A stretch of 64,000 nt of DNA from positions 124,001 to 188,000 of the forward strand of contig JANQPX010000035.1 of assembly GCA_028285265.1 (NCBI GenBank), given 5' to 3'. Shown piece by piece: positions 18,576 through 30,838 of this stretch. Both the position numbers and the translations under genes were made by a program. How positions within the stretch are numbered: position 1 is the stretch's first letter; each line of letters starts with the position of its first letter. The stretch comes from Geminicoccaceae bacterium. GTDB lineage: Bacteria; Pseudomonadota; Alphaproteobacteria; Geminicoccales; Geminicoccaceae. The notes below the pieces were generated by a model. The model was not told where the DNA came from and searched no databases. It saw nothing but the letters and a program-made list of their open reading frames with translations.

Positions 18576-19553
18576 ATGGCGGGGGCGATACGGGTTCATG
18601 CGACAGGTGGTGCGGATACACTCGCCTATGAAGAGGTCGAGGTCGGGTCACCCGGGCCAGGTCAGGTACGGCTTAAGCAGACGGCCATTGGGTTGAATTA
18701 CATCGATGTGTATTTTCGAACCGGCCTTTATCCCGCGCCAGGCTTGCCCTTTACGCCGGGATTGGAGGGGGCTGGCGTCGTCGAGGCCGTCGGTGAAGGT
18801 GTGACTGATCTCAAAGCTGGGGATCGGGTAGCCTATGCTTCACCACCTCTTGGGGCTTATGCCGCTGAGCGGCTGATGCCGGCGGACAAAGTTGTTCCGG
18901 TGTCGGATGGCGTCTCGGACGATCAAGCAGCAGCCATGATGCTCAAGGGTATGACAGCTTGGTATCTCCTGAGGCGAACCTTCCCCGTTCAAAAAGGTCA
19001 GACAATTCTGTTTCATGCGGCCGCAGGCGGCGTCGGTTTAATCGCTTGTCAGTGGGCCAAAGCGTTGGGAGCGGAGGTCATCGGTACGGTTGGCAGCGAG
19101 GCGAAGGCCGAGCTGGCTAAGGCGCATGGATGCGCCCATGTGATCCGCTATGATCAGGAGGATGTGGCCGCGCGTGTCGCCGAGATTACCGAAGGCAAGA
19201 AAGTGCCGGTGGTCTATGACAGTGTTGGAAAGGACACCTTTGAGGCATCCCTTGATAGCCTGGCGCCGCTTGGCATGCTGGTCTGCTTCGGCCAGTCCTC
19301 GGGGCCGGTGGCGCCGTTCGATCTCGGCGTTTTGAACACAAAAGGGTCGCTCTTTCTTACGCGACCATCGCTGATGGCCTACACGGCGGCTCGCGAAGAT
19401 CTGCTCACAGCCGCAAAGGATCTGTTCGGCGTGGTGGGCGATGGGTCCGTCAAGATTGAGATCAACCAACGCTTCCCGCTCAAGGACGCTGCCGAGGCTC
19501 ATCGGGCGCTCGAGGGCCGGAAGACAACGGGCTCGACCTTGCTTATCCCCTGA
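18576..19553 (+). CDS. NADPH:quinone oxidoreductase (zinc-independent MDR family)
   Basis: The protein is 325 residues from the ATG at 18576; the frame opens further upstream without family sequence. It has the MDR N-terminal GroES-like domain ('LNYIDVYFRTGLYPAPGLPFTPGLEGAGVV') without zinc-ligand cysteines, and a Rossmann domain with 'HAAAGGVGLIACQWAKALGAEVIGTVGS'. The sequence closely resembles QOR/zeta-crystallin, which reduces quinones by one electron with NADPH. It ends with the typical 'EAHRALEGRKTTGSTLLIP'. Confidence 0.92.
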   Translation: MAGAIRVHATGGADTLAYEEVEVGSPGPGQVRLKQTAIGLNYIDVYFRTGLYPAPGLPFTPGLEGAGVVEAVGEGVTDLKAGDRVAYASPPLGAYAAERLMPADKVVPVSDGVSDDQAAAMMLKGMTAWYLLRRTFPVQKGQTILFHAAAGGVGLIACQWAKALGAEVIGTVGSEAKAELAKAHGCAHVIRYDQEDVAARVAEITEGKKVPVVYDSVGKDTFEASLDSLAPLGMLVCFGQSSGPVAPFDLGVLNTKGSLFLTRPSLMAYTAAREDLLTAAKDLFGVVGDGSVKIEINQRFPLKDAAEAHRALEGRKTTGSTLLIP

Positions 19554-19854
19554 CGTGCGCCTGTCAGTCGAACGGCTTACCCTCTTGAAGGGCTCGCCAC
19601 GAAGACTGCTGTGGATATATCCAGCTGCTGGCCGTCCGGTACGCGATCGATAGCTTGGGTGAATGGAGTCAACGCCGAGTTCAGTCGCCTATCAACGATC
19701 TTATGGGTTGATTATCCCGAGGTTTGCCGAAAGTATCGATGGTGACCAGAAAGATCTGGCACCAGCTTTTGGTCTGCATTTCGGAGACCCCTAGCAAGAG
19801 CAACCAGGCGCCCTAACTGGGTGCGTATGGTGATCGAAGGGAGTGGCTTAGACG
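19554..19854. other. Intergenic region without recognised gene
   Basis: These 301 bp between the quinone oxidoreductase and the small protein at 19855 contain no supported ORF, RNA gene or terminator that I can recognise. Confidence 0.4.
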
Positions 19855-20082
19855 ATGGACAATAAAGCTTTGCTACTTGATTTGCTTGCGTGGGTCGGCG
19901 AAGCACCAAAGCCCTATGACGACGTGATGGCGGCTTGGCGCACATCTTGTCCGCGCCTTCAGGTCTGGGAGGACGCTGTCGATCATGGGTTTGTGGTCCG
20001 GCGAGATAGCGTCACCAATGGGCAGCTCGTCGATGTGACGGCCAAGGGACGGGGTTTCTTGGAGGAAAATGGACGGGCATGA
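19855..20082 (+). CDS. Small conserved alphaproteobacterial protein, winged-helix-like
   Basis: The protein has 75 residues, with an AAGGGAG ribosome site before the ATG. 'DLLAWVGEAPKPYDDVMAAWRTSCPRLQVWEDAVDHGFV' followed by 'VDVTAKGRGFL' looks like a compact winged-helix unit. Close relatives in alphaproteobacteria are, as I recall, uncharacterised. It is convergent with the amidohydrolase gene: the two stop codons abut at 20082/20083 with no intergenic space. Confidence 0.8.
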   Translation: MDNKALLLDLLAWVGEAPKPYDDVMAAWRTSCPRLQVWEDAVDHGFVVRRDSVTNGQLVDVTAKGRGFLEENGRA

Positions 20083-21435
20083 TCAGGTCATGCAAAGGCG
20101 GCGCGCGGCTTTGTTCCGGGCTTCCTTGAGTTTCGGTAGATCAACATTGCTAAGCTTGCCGTTCTCGACCAACCATCGGCCGGCCACCATCACACGATCG
20201 GCAAGCCTCTCATCAGACAGGATCAGGTTGGTAACGGGGTCCGATCCCGCCGAACAACGCTGCTCGTTCAGTTTGAAAAAGGCGAGATCTGCCTGTTTGC
20301 CAACCGCGATCTTTCCGATGTCCGCCCGCGCCAGGCAACGGGCCGATCCCTCGGTGGCCAAACGGAATGCCTCTCGATGCGTCAAGGCGACTCGGCCCCT
20401 GCTTGATCGTTGATGCTGTAGGAAAAGACGGACTTCACGCATCAAATTCGACGACGCGTTTGCGGCTGAACTCCGCACCGCCAGGCCGATGGGAACGCCG
20501 GATGCTATGGCATCATTGACCCAGGATGGGTAAGACCCTCGCACCCAATGAGCTGTAGGACAGAAAGCGATCGCCGTGCCGGCAGAACCGAAACGCCGAA
20601 TGTCAGCGTCGCTGAAATGGACACCATGGGCAATCCACGTTTTATCGGAAAGCCAGCCATGCTCCTCCAGATAGTCAAGCGGCGATAGGCGAAATCGCTC
20701 TTTGAACAAACGATCCTCGTCTTCGGTCTGCGCGAATTGGGTGTGCAGGCGACACTCCAGATGCTCAGCCATAACCGCGGTGGCACGCATCAACTCCGAG
20801 CTCACCAACAAGGGCGAGCAAGGAGCAAGCACGATTTCGATCATGGCGCCTGAGCGATCGCCAAGCAGGTTGTGCTTTTTCACCAGCCGTTCGCTGTCCG
20901 TGAGGATCGCCCAGTTATCCTGGACGATGTCGTCGGGCGGCAAGCTCCCGTCCTTGATGGATAGGTTCATCGAGCCGCGGGCGAACACGGCACGCATCCG
21001 AAGATCCGTCGCGACCTCGGCCTCAATGTCGATGGCATGTTTCAGGCCCTTCGGGAACACGTCGTGATGGTTGACGCTGGTGGTGCAACCCGAAAGCAGG
21101 AGTTCGCACATCGTCAGCTTCGCCGCCAAGCGTACATCCGATGGACGAAGCCTCGACCAAATCGGGTCGCGTATCATCCGCCAGGGGGCGGGATCGTACT
21201 TGGCGGTGACGCCAAAGCCGCGGGTGAGTGTCTGATAATAGTGATGGTGCGTATTGATCAGCCCTGGAACGATGACATGGTCGCTTGCATCGAGCCACCG
21301 GCTGAAAGTGGAGCTGGGTTCGCGACCGGCTGGAACGAGTTCGGTGATGACAGCGTCATCAACAATGAGACCACCGCCGGCATCCACACCATCATCAACA
21401 AAGATCCCGAGCGGGTTCTTGATCCATATCGCCAT
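20083..21435 (-). CDS. Amidohydrolase-superfamily protein (8-oxoguanine deaminase/TrzN-like), metal ligands degenerate
   Basis: The protein has 450 residues with the layout of subtype III amidohydrolases: a beta-sandwich N-terminus, 'VPGLINTHHHYYQTLTRG' (beta-1 HxH, ~60), and the C-terminal 'GKIAVGKQADLAFF'. The family core normally reads HTHLAE at beta-5 and GVDGSASND at beta-8. Here those sites read 'LHTQFAQTEDE' (~235) and 'GLAVRSSAANASS' (~318), so the beta-5 His and Glu and the beta-8 Asp are replaced by Gln, Gln and Arg. 'WIAHGVHFSD' at beta-6 is kept. The protein is therefore probably not a normal metal-dependent deaminase. The reading frame is otherwise intact. Confidence 0.82.
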   Translation of the reverse strand: MAIWIKNPLGIFVDDGVDAGGGLIVDDAVITELVPAGREPSSTFSRWLDASDHVIVPGLINTHHHYYQTLTRGFGVTAKYDPAPWRMIRDPIWSRLRPSDVRLAAKLTMCELLLSGCTTSVNHHDVFPKGLKHAIDIEAEVATDLRMRAVFARGSMNLSIKDGSLPPDDIVQDNWAILTDSERLVKKHNLLGDRSGAMIEIVLAPCSPLLVSSELMRATAVMAEHLECRLHTQFAQTEDEDRLFKERFRLSPLDYLEEHGWLSDKTWIAHGVHFSDADIRRFGSAGTAIAFCPTAHWVRGSYPSWVNDAIASGVPIGLAVRSSAANASSNLMREVRLFLQHQRSSRGRVALTHREAFRLATEGSARCLARADIGKIAVGKQADLAFFKLNEQRCSAGSDPVTNLILSDERLADRVMVAGRWLVENGKLSNVDLPKLKEARNKAARRLCMT

Positions 21436-21527
21436 CAGCCACCAAGTCGACTATTTCCCTGGACTAGGCCGCACTTTCTCTTCCCAGAGGCCAATCGACA
21501 AGCAAAAGCTGACTTTAGACCTGCTCT

Positions 21528-21866
21528 TCAGTATTCGTACTTAACAGGGCCGTCCCAGACGATGTTTGTGCCGCTTGCAAAGATCTTGCACGGTACACTA
21601 CCGGCTCGTCTCTTGCAGGAATACAGAGCGATACTTTGCCCACCTTGGCGACATTTTGTATCGGAGCAATAGCTATAGCCATATTGACGTCCGTTTTCGG
21701 AAACGGCGAAATGTCCAGGGTTCGATTCCTCTTTATACCGTTCGAACGCCTGTTCGACACGCTTGGAAATCAAAATAGGCCCCTCACCTTTCGGACTCTC
21801 TAAAGCCGCGCATCCGGCCAGGGAAGATCCAATAAGCAAACCAAAAATCAGTCGTTTGGTAACCAT
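21528..21866 (-). CDS. Hypothetical lipoprotein
   Basis: The protein has 112 residues from the ATG at 21866, which is preceded by AAGGA at good spacing; an upstream in-frame ATG at 21896 lacks one. A signal peptide ends in the lipobox 'SSLAGC', so the Cys is lipidated after processing. The mature part has four further cysteines ('YSYCSDTKCRQGG', 'LYSCKRRAGSVPCKIF') that could form two disulfides. Family not recognised. Confidence 0.68.
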   Translation of the reverse strand: MVTKRLIFGLLIGSSLAGCAALESPKGEGPILISKRVEQAFERYKEESNPGHFAVSENGRQYGYSYCSDTKCRQGGQSIALYSCKRRAGSVPCKIFASGTNIVWDGPVKYEY

Positions 21867-21940
21867 TTTTTTCCTTAATCGCAAAGATGCAGTCATTGAT
21901 AAATATAGGGGCTAGATCGCAGGCAAAAATTTGTCAAACG

Positions 21941-21956
21941 AAATGAAATTTCATTT
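21941..21956. promoter_or_regulatory. Perfect 16-bp palindrome upstream of lipoprotein gene
   Basis: AAATGAAATTTCATTT is a perfect inverted repeat in an AT-rich stretch about 75 bp before the lipoprotein ATG and 85 bp after the polA stop. It could be an operator. It lacks the GC-rich stem of a terminator. Confidence 0.35.
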
Positions 21957-22041
21957 CATTTTATCGCTTTGTTATTTCTTTTGCTGACAAGCTTCCTCCA
22001 CTTTAAATTGCCAGGAAAGCTGTTTTTTCTGTCATACTTTT

Positions 22042-24798
<2,757 letters not shown>

Positions 24799-24867
24799 GG
24801 CGTTTACCGGTCTGAAATGGCAAGGAGTTCGGCAGCATAGTCGAGCGGCGATGCGATCGCCAGGGCA

Positions 24868-27168
24868 TCATTTCTGCGAGGTCGGCAAGGGGCAGTCGGT
24901 CTTCTCCCCCACGCGAGCAATGACCTGACCAAAGCGACATTCAAAGCTTGTCATGATGGCCTGAAATTCTTCATCCGAGACAATCATTTTGCCGCGATTG
25001 TTCTCAAATTTACTATTGAGCCGCCAAGCATCTACAGCGCGCAAAGTTTGGGGCCCGAGGTCACCGTCGATCGGTCCTGGATTGTAGTTGTCGACCGTCA
25101 AGGCCATCTGCAGCCGACGAATGTTCCCGATGGTGTCGGGAAATCCGTCTTGCTCGTCCTTGACAAAGCGAGCCGCCCCAACGGCCGTCTTGGTGTCGGG
25201 TGAGGACGACGCGACCTGGATAGGAGCCCTACCTGGACCGACGGATTGAGGCTCGGCGTCAGGTTTCAAACGACCCGAATCGAGGGTGTGAAGGGGCCGG
25301 TCACCACCATCCACGATGAGCGCGGCCTTCAGAGCGGGCCACGTGCCCTGATGCGTTTCAACGTTGGCATGAAGGATCCGTCCGGACCCGCAGCCTGCGC
25401 TCTCAGCTGGGCAGCCAACATGGGACGCCCCATCGATCATGAACCCGCCTGATGGTGAGGTGATCGCGTCGCAGTTCAACGCACAATGTGTACCGTCCTG
25501 TATCACAGGCCTGAGCAAAGACTTGCCGAAGAACCAGAGCATCGGCTGAAAAACGGTCCAACCGACATCGAGACCTTTCGACGAGTCCTGAAGCTCAATG
25601 TTCCCATCGCCTGCAGCCCAGGCACAGGCCGCCAAGTCGCCGTCTTCGCTGGCGAAACGCTCCACCAATCGGTTGACATAAGGAGAGATGTGACGGACAG
25701 CAAAGCGGCAAATAGAGGACTCTTTCGCCACTGCACGGGTGGTGTCGATCGGCGCTTTGTCGCCTGATCGTCGACCTTCGGGGTCGTCACCGGTCGCCGC
25801 CTCCTTAGGCTTGGAGGGGTCGTCCGCTTTGCCGCGTTGCTCTTGATCAGCCTTGCGATGGTCAGTATCAACCTGCCCGTCCGGATCAGCAACGCTGGGG
25901 TCAATACAGTCTTTGGGTTTTGGATCGGCGTCGCAGCGCGTTGTCCGCTCGACCGACGTCACATCAGGGTTTGGTGTTGCGGGTCTCCGATCAGTTGCCG
26001 GCGCATGTTTGTCGCCGCTGCTTTCCTGTTCTGACTTTTGTTGGCTCTCCTTGCCCTCAATCTCCTTGATCGGCGTGTTGTCCGCGCGCGCCTGTTGCTC
26101 GTCCGGCTCGCCCTCCTCATGCTCGGATAGGTGCTCAAGCCGTTCCAAGCTCTCCGCGTTCCTGCCTCGAAAGGCTCGCTTGAGCGTGCTTGCAATCGCT
26201 TGGCTCCGAGACCCCACAACCCGGACATGTTGCTGCCGCCCCCATTGGAACCGAGCCGCGTGATTGATATGGTCGTTCACATAGTCGGCGAGTTCTCCTA
26301 GCTCAATGAGATCATCGCCGTCTTCGTCCGCCTCACCCTCGATGACGCCTTTCAACAGAAACTTGGTGAACAGGGGCTCCTGGATTTTGTGCAGGATCTC
26401 GTCGAAGTGATCGCAGTGAGGCGGCTGAACAGGCGTCGTCGCTGAAAGCTCGAGACTGTCCGTCAGGTTCCAGTGATCGCGCGCAATCCGCCGATAGTTC
26501 TGGCGGACGCGGCGAAGCGAATCATGGATCAAAAGCGGATCGTCGCTCGCGCAGGGCAGTGGCTTTGGTGCGAAGCTCGTATCCAACATCACGAGCGTCT
26601 GTCTCGGATTCGCCATATCGAGCATGTCGTGAAGCCATTCGACCGAATAGGGAACGACATCGCCCTTGCTGAGCGCGTTTCTATCCTCGGTCCTGCGGAA
26701 CAGAAGCTGGCGCTCCAGGCCTTCGACACGACCGTTGCCGATATAGTAGACAAACAGACGTGCCTCTTCATTACGTGTGATTTGCCAAAGAACGGGTGGG
26801 AAGGGATTGAGCGGTTCAATATCGCGAGGACAGCCGAAGATGTCGCAAACCTCCTGAATTGTCGGTCGATCCAGCAGAATCACATGGTCGAAGAACATCT
26901 GCCGGTCGACCATCTCGAAAAGCTGATCAATGTCGTCCTTCGCAGCAATCCTTGTCTGTTGGGCTAGACGTCGCGCATGTCTCTCCTGAGCGTTTGAGGC
27001 GTCAATGGCAGCTTCACCATTCGGCAACACGCGGTTTTCGATGATGATCGCAATGTCGAACGCATTCTTTTCGGGCTCTTCTGCGCGCAATGGTTCGAGC
27101 AACAGCGTCACCAAAAGGACGGCGATCACTAGGATAAGGTCGGGCTTAAGCCTTTGGTTGTGGGACAT
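24868..27168 (-). CDS. Secreted caspase-fold (C14-like) pseudoprotease with C-terminal peptidoglycan-binding domain
   Basis: The protein is about 766 residues from the ATG at 27168, chosen because the signal peptide ('LILVIAVLLVTLLLEPLRAEE') follows directly. A caspase-like domain covers ~30-320. In the family the dyad lies in 'YYAGHG' and 'DAC'; here the sites read 'VYYIGNGRVEG' (~143) and 'VMLDTSFAP' (~193), so His and Cys are both replaced. An acidic loop 'DEDGDDLIELGEL' (~280) resembles the Ca-loop found in many bacterial C14 proteins. A long charged, disordered linker (~345-480) and a Cys-containing region follow. Near the C-terminus 'NIRRLQMALTVDNYNPGPIDGDLGPQTLRAVDAW' is a peptidoglycan-binding domain 1. 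It probably acts in the periplasm at the wall. Confidence 0.75.
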   Translation of the reverse strand: MSHNQRLKPDLILVIAVLLVTLLLEPLRAEEPEKNAFDIAIIIENRVLPNGEAAIDASNAQERHARRLAQQTRIAAKDDIDQLFEMVDRQMFFDHVILLDRPTIQEVCDIFGCPRDIEPLNPFPPVLWQITRNEEARLFVYYIGNGRVEGLERQLLFRRTEDRNALSKGDVVPYSVEWLHDMLDMANPRQTLVMLDTSFAPKPLPCASDDPLLIHDSLRRVRQNYRRIARDHWNLTDSLELSATTPVQPPHCDHFDEILHKIQEPLFTKFLLKGVIEGEADEDGDDLIELGELADYVNDHINHAARFQWGRQQHVRVVGSRSQAIASTLKRAFRGRNAESLERLEHLSEHEEGEPDEQQARADNTPIKEIEGKESQQKSEQESSGDKHAPATDRRPATPNPDVTSVERTTRCDADPKPKDCIDPSVADPDGQVDTDHRKADQEQRGKADDPSKPKEAATGDDPEGRRSGDKAPIDTTRAVAKESSICRFAVRHISPYVNRLVERFASEDGDLAACAWAAGDGNIELQDSSKGLDVGWTVFQPMLWFFGKSLLRPVIQDGTHCALNCDAITSPSGGFMIDGASHVGCPAESAGCGSGRILHANVETHQGTWPALKAALIVDGGDRPLHTLDSGRLKPDAEPQSVGPGRAPIQVASSSPDTKTAVGAARFVKDEQDGFPDTIGNIRRLQMALTVDNYNPGPIDGDLGPQTLRAVDAWRLNSKFENNRGKMIVSDEEFQAIMTSFECRFGQVIARVGEKTDCPLPTSQK

Positions 27169-27434
27169 AGTTTGTCTTGGCCTGGAGTCATGCCCTTGAA
27201 AAGAGAGCATCCGAGCGTCGGACCTGCGCTCGTCACGGCGGCGCCATAATCGGTAAGGCATATCCTCGATCGTTCTCTAGCCTCGCCCTTTCTCTGGAGA
27301 GCTCTTGATCGCTTCAAAGGGTTTTAGAAAAACTCCTGGGCTGTTGGAAAGGCGGCATCAAGGAAAAAAAGTCTCAGGCTCCAGATCGATTTGCAGACTT
27401 CGCAGGGCGCTGAGGTCATCGTATCATTCGTGTT

Positions 27435-29807
27435 ATGTCCGACCATCATGATCGATCCGCTGGTGTGGCCCCTGCGCCCATAGCGATAAATAAGCCCGTC
27501 GCGCACGATAGTGCGTCGATGCATGTGAGCGGCGAAGCACTTTACGTCGATGATCTGCCGGCGCCCGCACGAACGCTGCACGCAGCCATTGGCCAAAGTC
27601 ACATCGCCCATGCGGAGATCGAGCAGCTGCAGCTTGATGCTGTGCGTGAAGCCGACGGCGTGATCGCTGTCCTTACGGCAGCAGATATTCCAGGCGAGAA
27701 CGATGTCGGCCCTGTCTTTCCGGGCGATCCCTTGCTCGTCGACGACATCATTGAATACGCAGGACAGGCGCTCTTTTTGGTCATTGCCGAGACCGTCAAT
27801 CAAGCGAGACGCGCAGCACTCTTGGGCAGCATCACCACAAAGCCGCTGCCAGCGATTCTGACCATCGACGAGGCGATGACAAGCAAGTCATTCGTCCTAC
27901 CGACTTACGAAATCCTGAAAGGTGATCCTGAGTCAAAACTAGCTCAATCGCCGCATCGCCTGAGCGGGCGGCTCAGAATCGGCGGACAGGATCATTTCTA
28001 TTTGGAGGGGCAGGTGGCCCTCGCCATTCCTGGCGAGGCTGGTGATATGAGCATCATGAGCTCTACCCAGCACCCGAGCGAAGTCCAGCATCTGGTTGCC
28101 AAAACGCTCGGCCTCGCTGATCACGCCGTGTCGGTCGAAGTCCGGCGGATGGGCGGTGGCTTCGGAGGCAAAGAAACCCAGGCTGCCGGCATCGCTTGCC
28201 TGGCGGCCCTCGGAGCAGCGAAGACAGGACGGGCCGTTAAGCTCCGGCTCGATCGCGATGTCGATATGACGCTGACCGGCAAACGCCACGGTTTTCGCAT
28301 CGACTACGATGTCGGGTTCGATGCGGAAGGCGGCATTGAGGCCATCACCTTCGATCAAGCCGCCGATTGCGGCTACTCGCCCGACCTTTCGGCAGGCATC
28401 GCCGATCGCGCCATGTTTCATGCGGACAATGCCTATTATCTCCCTGACGTGCGCATCACCTCACACCGTTGCAAGACCAACATGGCGTCAAACACGGCCT
28501 TTCGAGGGTTCGGTGGGCCACAGGGTATGATGGGAATCGAGCGGGTGATGGACGTGATTGCACATCATCTCGACCTGGACCCGCTAGGTGTACGAAAACG
28601 CAACCTCTACGGCCCCCTCACCACGCCTGGATCATCGGCCGATCATCGTGGAGATCAGCGGGATCGGACGCCTTATCAAATGAAGGTCACCGATAACATT
28701 CTGCCCGAGTTGATCGCCGAGCTTGAGGTCAGCGCCGATTACGATCGGCGACGGCAAGCCATTCAGCAATACAATCGGGAGAACCATGTTCTCAAACGCG
28801 GCCTTGCCCTTACGCCCGTGAAATTCGGGATTTCCTTCACCACCAGCCATTTGAACCAAGCAGGTGCGCTGCTTCACGTGTATACGGATGGATCGATTCA
28901 ACTCAATCATGGCGGCACCGAGATGGGCCAGGGACTGATGATCAAGGTCCAACAGATCGTCGCCGAGGAGTTACAAATCGACCTTGATCGGGTGAAGATC
29001 ACCGCGACTGCCACGGGTAAGGTTCCCAATACGTCCCCAACGGCAGCGTCCGCCGGCACCGACCTGAATGGGGCTGCGGCCTTGGCGGCAGCGCGAACAA
29101 TCAAAGGCCGGTTGATCGACTTCGCAGCGGCGCATTTCGATGTGCCTTCGGACGCGATCCTGTTTCGAGACAACCACATCTTAGTGGGGAATCGCACCCT
29201 GGCCTTCGATGAGCTGACGAAACTCGCCTATCTCAATCGCGTTCAGCTCTCAGCGACAGGTTTCTATAAGACCCCAAAGATCTGGTATGATCGCGACCGC
29301 GGGTGTGGTCGGCCTTTCTACTACTTTGCGTACGGTGTTGCCGCTGCTGAGGTGGTCGTCGACACGCTGACGGGCGAATATCGACTCCTACGTGCCGACT
29401 TGCTCCATGACGTCGGGCGTTCGATCAACCCAGCCATCGACAAAGGGCAGATTGAAGGGGGATTTGTCCAAGGCATGGGTTGGCTCACGGCAGAGGAGCT
29501 GTCGTGGAACGCTGATGGACAACTGACGACCCACGCTCCCTCGACCTACAAGATTCCGACCGCAGGCGACGTCCCAGCGGCGTTCAACGTCACCATTTAC
29601 GAACGAGGCCTCAATAGCGAGATGGCGGTGCATCGTTCCAAAGCCGTCGGTGAACCGCCCCTCATGCTCGGCATGTCGGTCTTTTATGCGATCAGCGATG
29701 CCATAGCGAGCCTTGGCAGCCCAGGAACCTGTCCACCACTCGACGCGCCGGCGACGCCGGAGCGCGTGCTCGCGGCCTGCCAGGCCATGATCGAGGCTAG
29801 CGCGTGA
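27435..29807 (+). CDS. xdhB: Xanthine dehydrogenase molybdopterin-binding subunit
   Basis: The protein has 790 residues. It shows 'MGGGFGGKETQAAGIAC' (Moco and Gln contact), 'NTAFRGFGGPQGMMGIE' with the substrate Arg, 'NHGGTEMGQGLMIKVQQI' and 'KAVGEPPLMLGMSVFYAI' with the catalytic Glu of the xanthine oxidase family. It catalyses hydroxylation of hypoxanthine/xanthine. The FAD/2Fe-2S subunit XdhA normally precedes it but is absent here; the upstream neighbour is the divergent caspase-like gene. xdhC overlaps its stop by 4 bp. Confidence 0.95.
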   Translation: MSDHHDRSAGVAPAPIAINKPVAHDSASMHVSGEALYVDDLPAPARTLHAAIGQSHIAHAEIEQLQLDAVREADGVIAVLTAADIPGENDVGPVFPGDPLLVDDIIEYAGQALFLVIAETVNQARRAALLGSITTKPLPAILTIDEAMTSKSFVLPTYEILKGDPESKLAQSPHRLSGRLRIGGQDHFYLEGQVALAIPGEAGDMSIMSSTQHPSEVQHLVAKTLGLADHAVSVEVRRMGGGFGGKETQAAGIACLAALGAAKTGRAVKLRLDRDVDMTLTGKRHGFRIDYDVGFDAEGGIEAITFDQAADCGYSPDLSAGIADRAMFHADNAYYLPDVRITSHRCKTNMASNTAFRGFGGPQGMMGIERVMDVIAHHLDLDPLGVRKRNLYGPLTTPGSSADHRGDQRDRTPYQMKVTDNILPELIAELEVSADYDRRRQAIQQYNRENHVLKRGLALTPVKFGISFTTSHLNQAGALLHVYTDGSIQLNHGGTEMGQGLMIKVQQIVAEELQIDLDRVKITATATGKVPNTSPTAASAGTDLNGAAALAAARTIKGRLIDFAAAHFDVPSDAILFRDNHILVGNRTLAFDELTKLAYLNRVQLSATGFYKTPKIWYDRDRGCGRPFYYFAYGVAAAEVVVDTLTGEYRLLRADLLHDVGRSINPAIDKGQIEGGFVQGMGWLTAEELSWNADGQLTTHAPSTYKIPTAGDVPAAFNVTIYERGLNSEMAVHRSKAVGEPPLMLGMSVFYAISDAIASLGSPGTCPPLDAPATPERVLAACQAMIEASA

Positions 29808-30838
29808 AGGACTGGCTCAAAGCCCTTGAGACTGAAGCCGCGGCAGGTCGCAGCGTGGTGCTGGTCACCATCGCCGATGCTAAGGGCTCATCGCCACGCG
29901 AGGCAGGCGTCAAGATGCTGGTCACGCCGACAGTGACGGCGGGAACTGTGGGCGGCGGTAATCTCGAATATCAGGCAATTCGGATCGCCCGTCAGATGCT
30001 CGAAGAGGGACGATCAGCATCAAAGCTTGAGCGGTTCGCCCTTGGCCCCTCTCTCGGTCAGTGTTGTGGTGGTAACACACAGCTCCTCTTTGAGTTCATC
30101 GAACGTTCAACCGACCTCGCTCAGCGATCCGCTGGCCTCATCGAACCATTGAGAGCGTTCGCACAGGCCAAGACGCCATGCGTTCTCGCCAGTCCCATGA
30201 AGGGGGGGGCATCTCGCAAAACCCTTGTGAGTGCTGAAGAGATCAATGGCGCACCTCCACCAAGCGGTCTAGTGGAGGTCGCGCGCGAACTCCTTAGTCG
30301 TCCCACCAATGCAGGCACCCGTCTTTGGAAGGACAGCGACGATAACCCGTATCTATTGGAGCAAACGCCTGGACGGACGGGGCATGTTCTCCTCATTGGA
30401 GCTGGCCATGTCGGCAAGGCCATGGCCCAGGTTCTCGGCACGCTGCCCTTTGCTGTGACATGGGCCGACAATCGGCCAGATCAGTACCCAAATGAGATCC
30501 CTGCGAACATCGGAGTTCAATGCACACCCCATTTGGAACGGACCGTCGATGACGCGCCTTCGGAAACGATCTATTTGGTGATGACCTACAGTCACGATCT
30601 CGATTACGCACTTTGTGCCCGCGTGCTCAAGCGCGGTGACTTTCGTTATCTCGGTCTGATCGGCTCCAAGACAAAACGGGCCCGTTTCGAAAAGACAATG
30701 ACAGATCTCGGATTCGAGCGCGAGTTGATCGAACGTGTCGTTTGTCCCATCGGACTTGAAGGCATCAATAGCAAGCAACCGCAAGTAATTGCTGTGGCCA
30801 CAGCAGCTCAGATTTTGTTGTTGGACCAATCGACGTGA
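29804..30838 (+). CDS. xdhC: Xanthine dehydrogenase accessory protein XdhC
   Basis: The protein has 344 residues from a GTG start that overlaps the xdhB stop (GTGA). 'VTIADAKGSSPREAGVKMLV' and 'GTVGGGNLEYQAI' are the XdhC/CoxI signature, and a C-terminal Rossmann fold contains 'VLLIGAGHVGKAMAQVL' and 'YLGLIGSKTKRARFEK'. XdhC binds molybdenum cofactor and inserts its sulfurated form into XdhB. This pairing supports the identification of xdhB. Confidence 0.94.
   Translation: MKDWLKALETEAAAGRSVVLVTIADAKGSSPREAGVKMLVTPTVTAGTVGGGNLEYQAIRIARQMLEEGRSASKLERFALGPSLGQCCGGNTQLLFEFIERSTDLAQRSAGLIEPLRAFAQAKTPCVLASPMKGGASRKTLVSAEEINGAPPPSGLVEVARELLSRPTNAGTRLWKDSDDNPYLLEQTPGRTGHVLLIGAGHVGKAMAQVLGTLPFAVTWADNRPDQYPNEIPANIGVQCTPHLERTVDDAPSETIYLVMTYSHDLDYALCARVLKRGDFRYLGLIGSKTKRARFEKTMTDLGFERELIERVVCPIGLEGINSKQPQVIAVATAAQILLLDQST

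Noticed and set aside
18179..18631. 150-codon plus-strand ORF
   Set aside because: Overlaps the start of the quinone oxidoreductase in another frame; composition is not protein-like.
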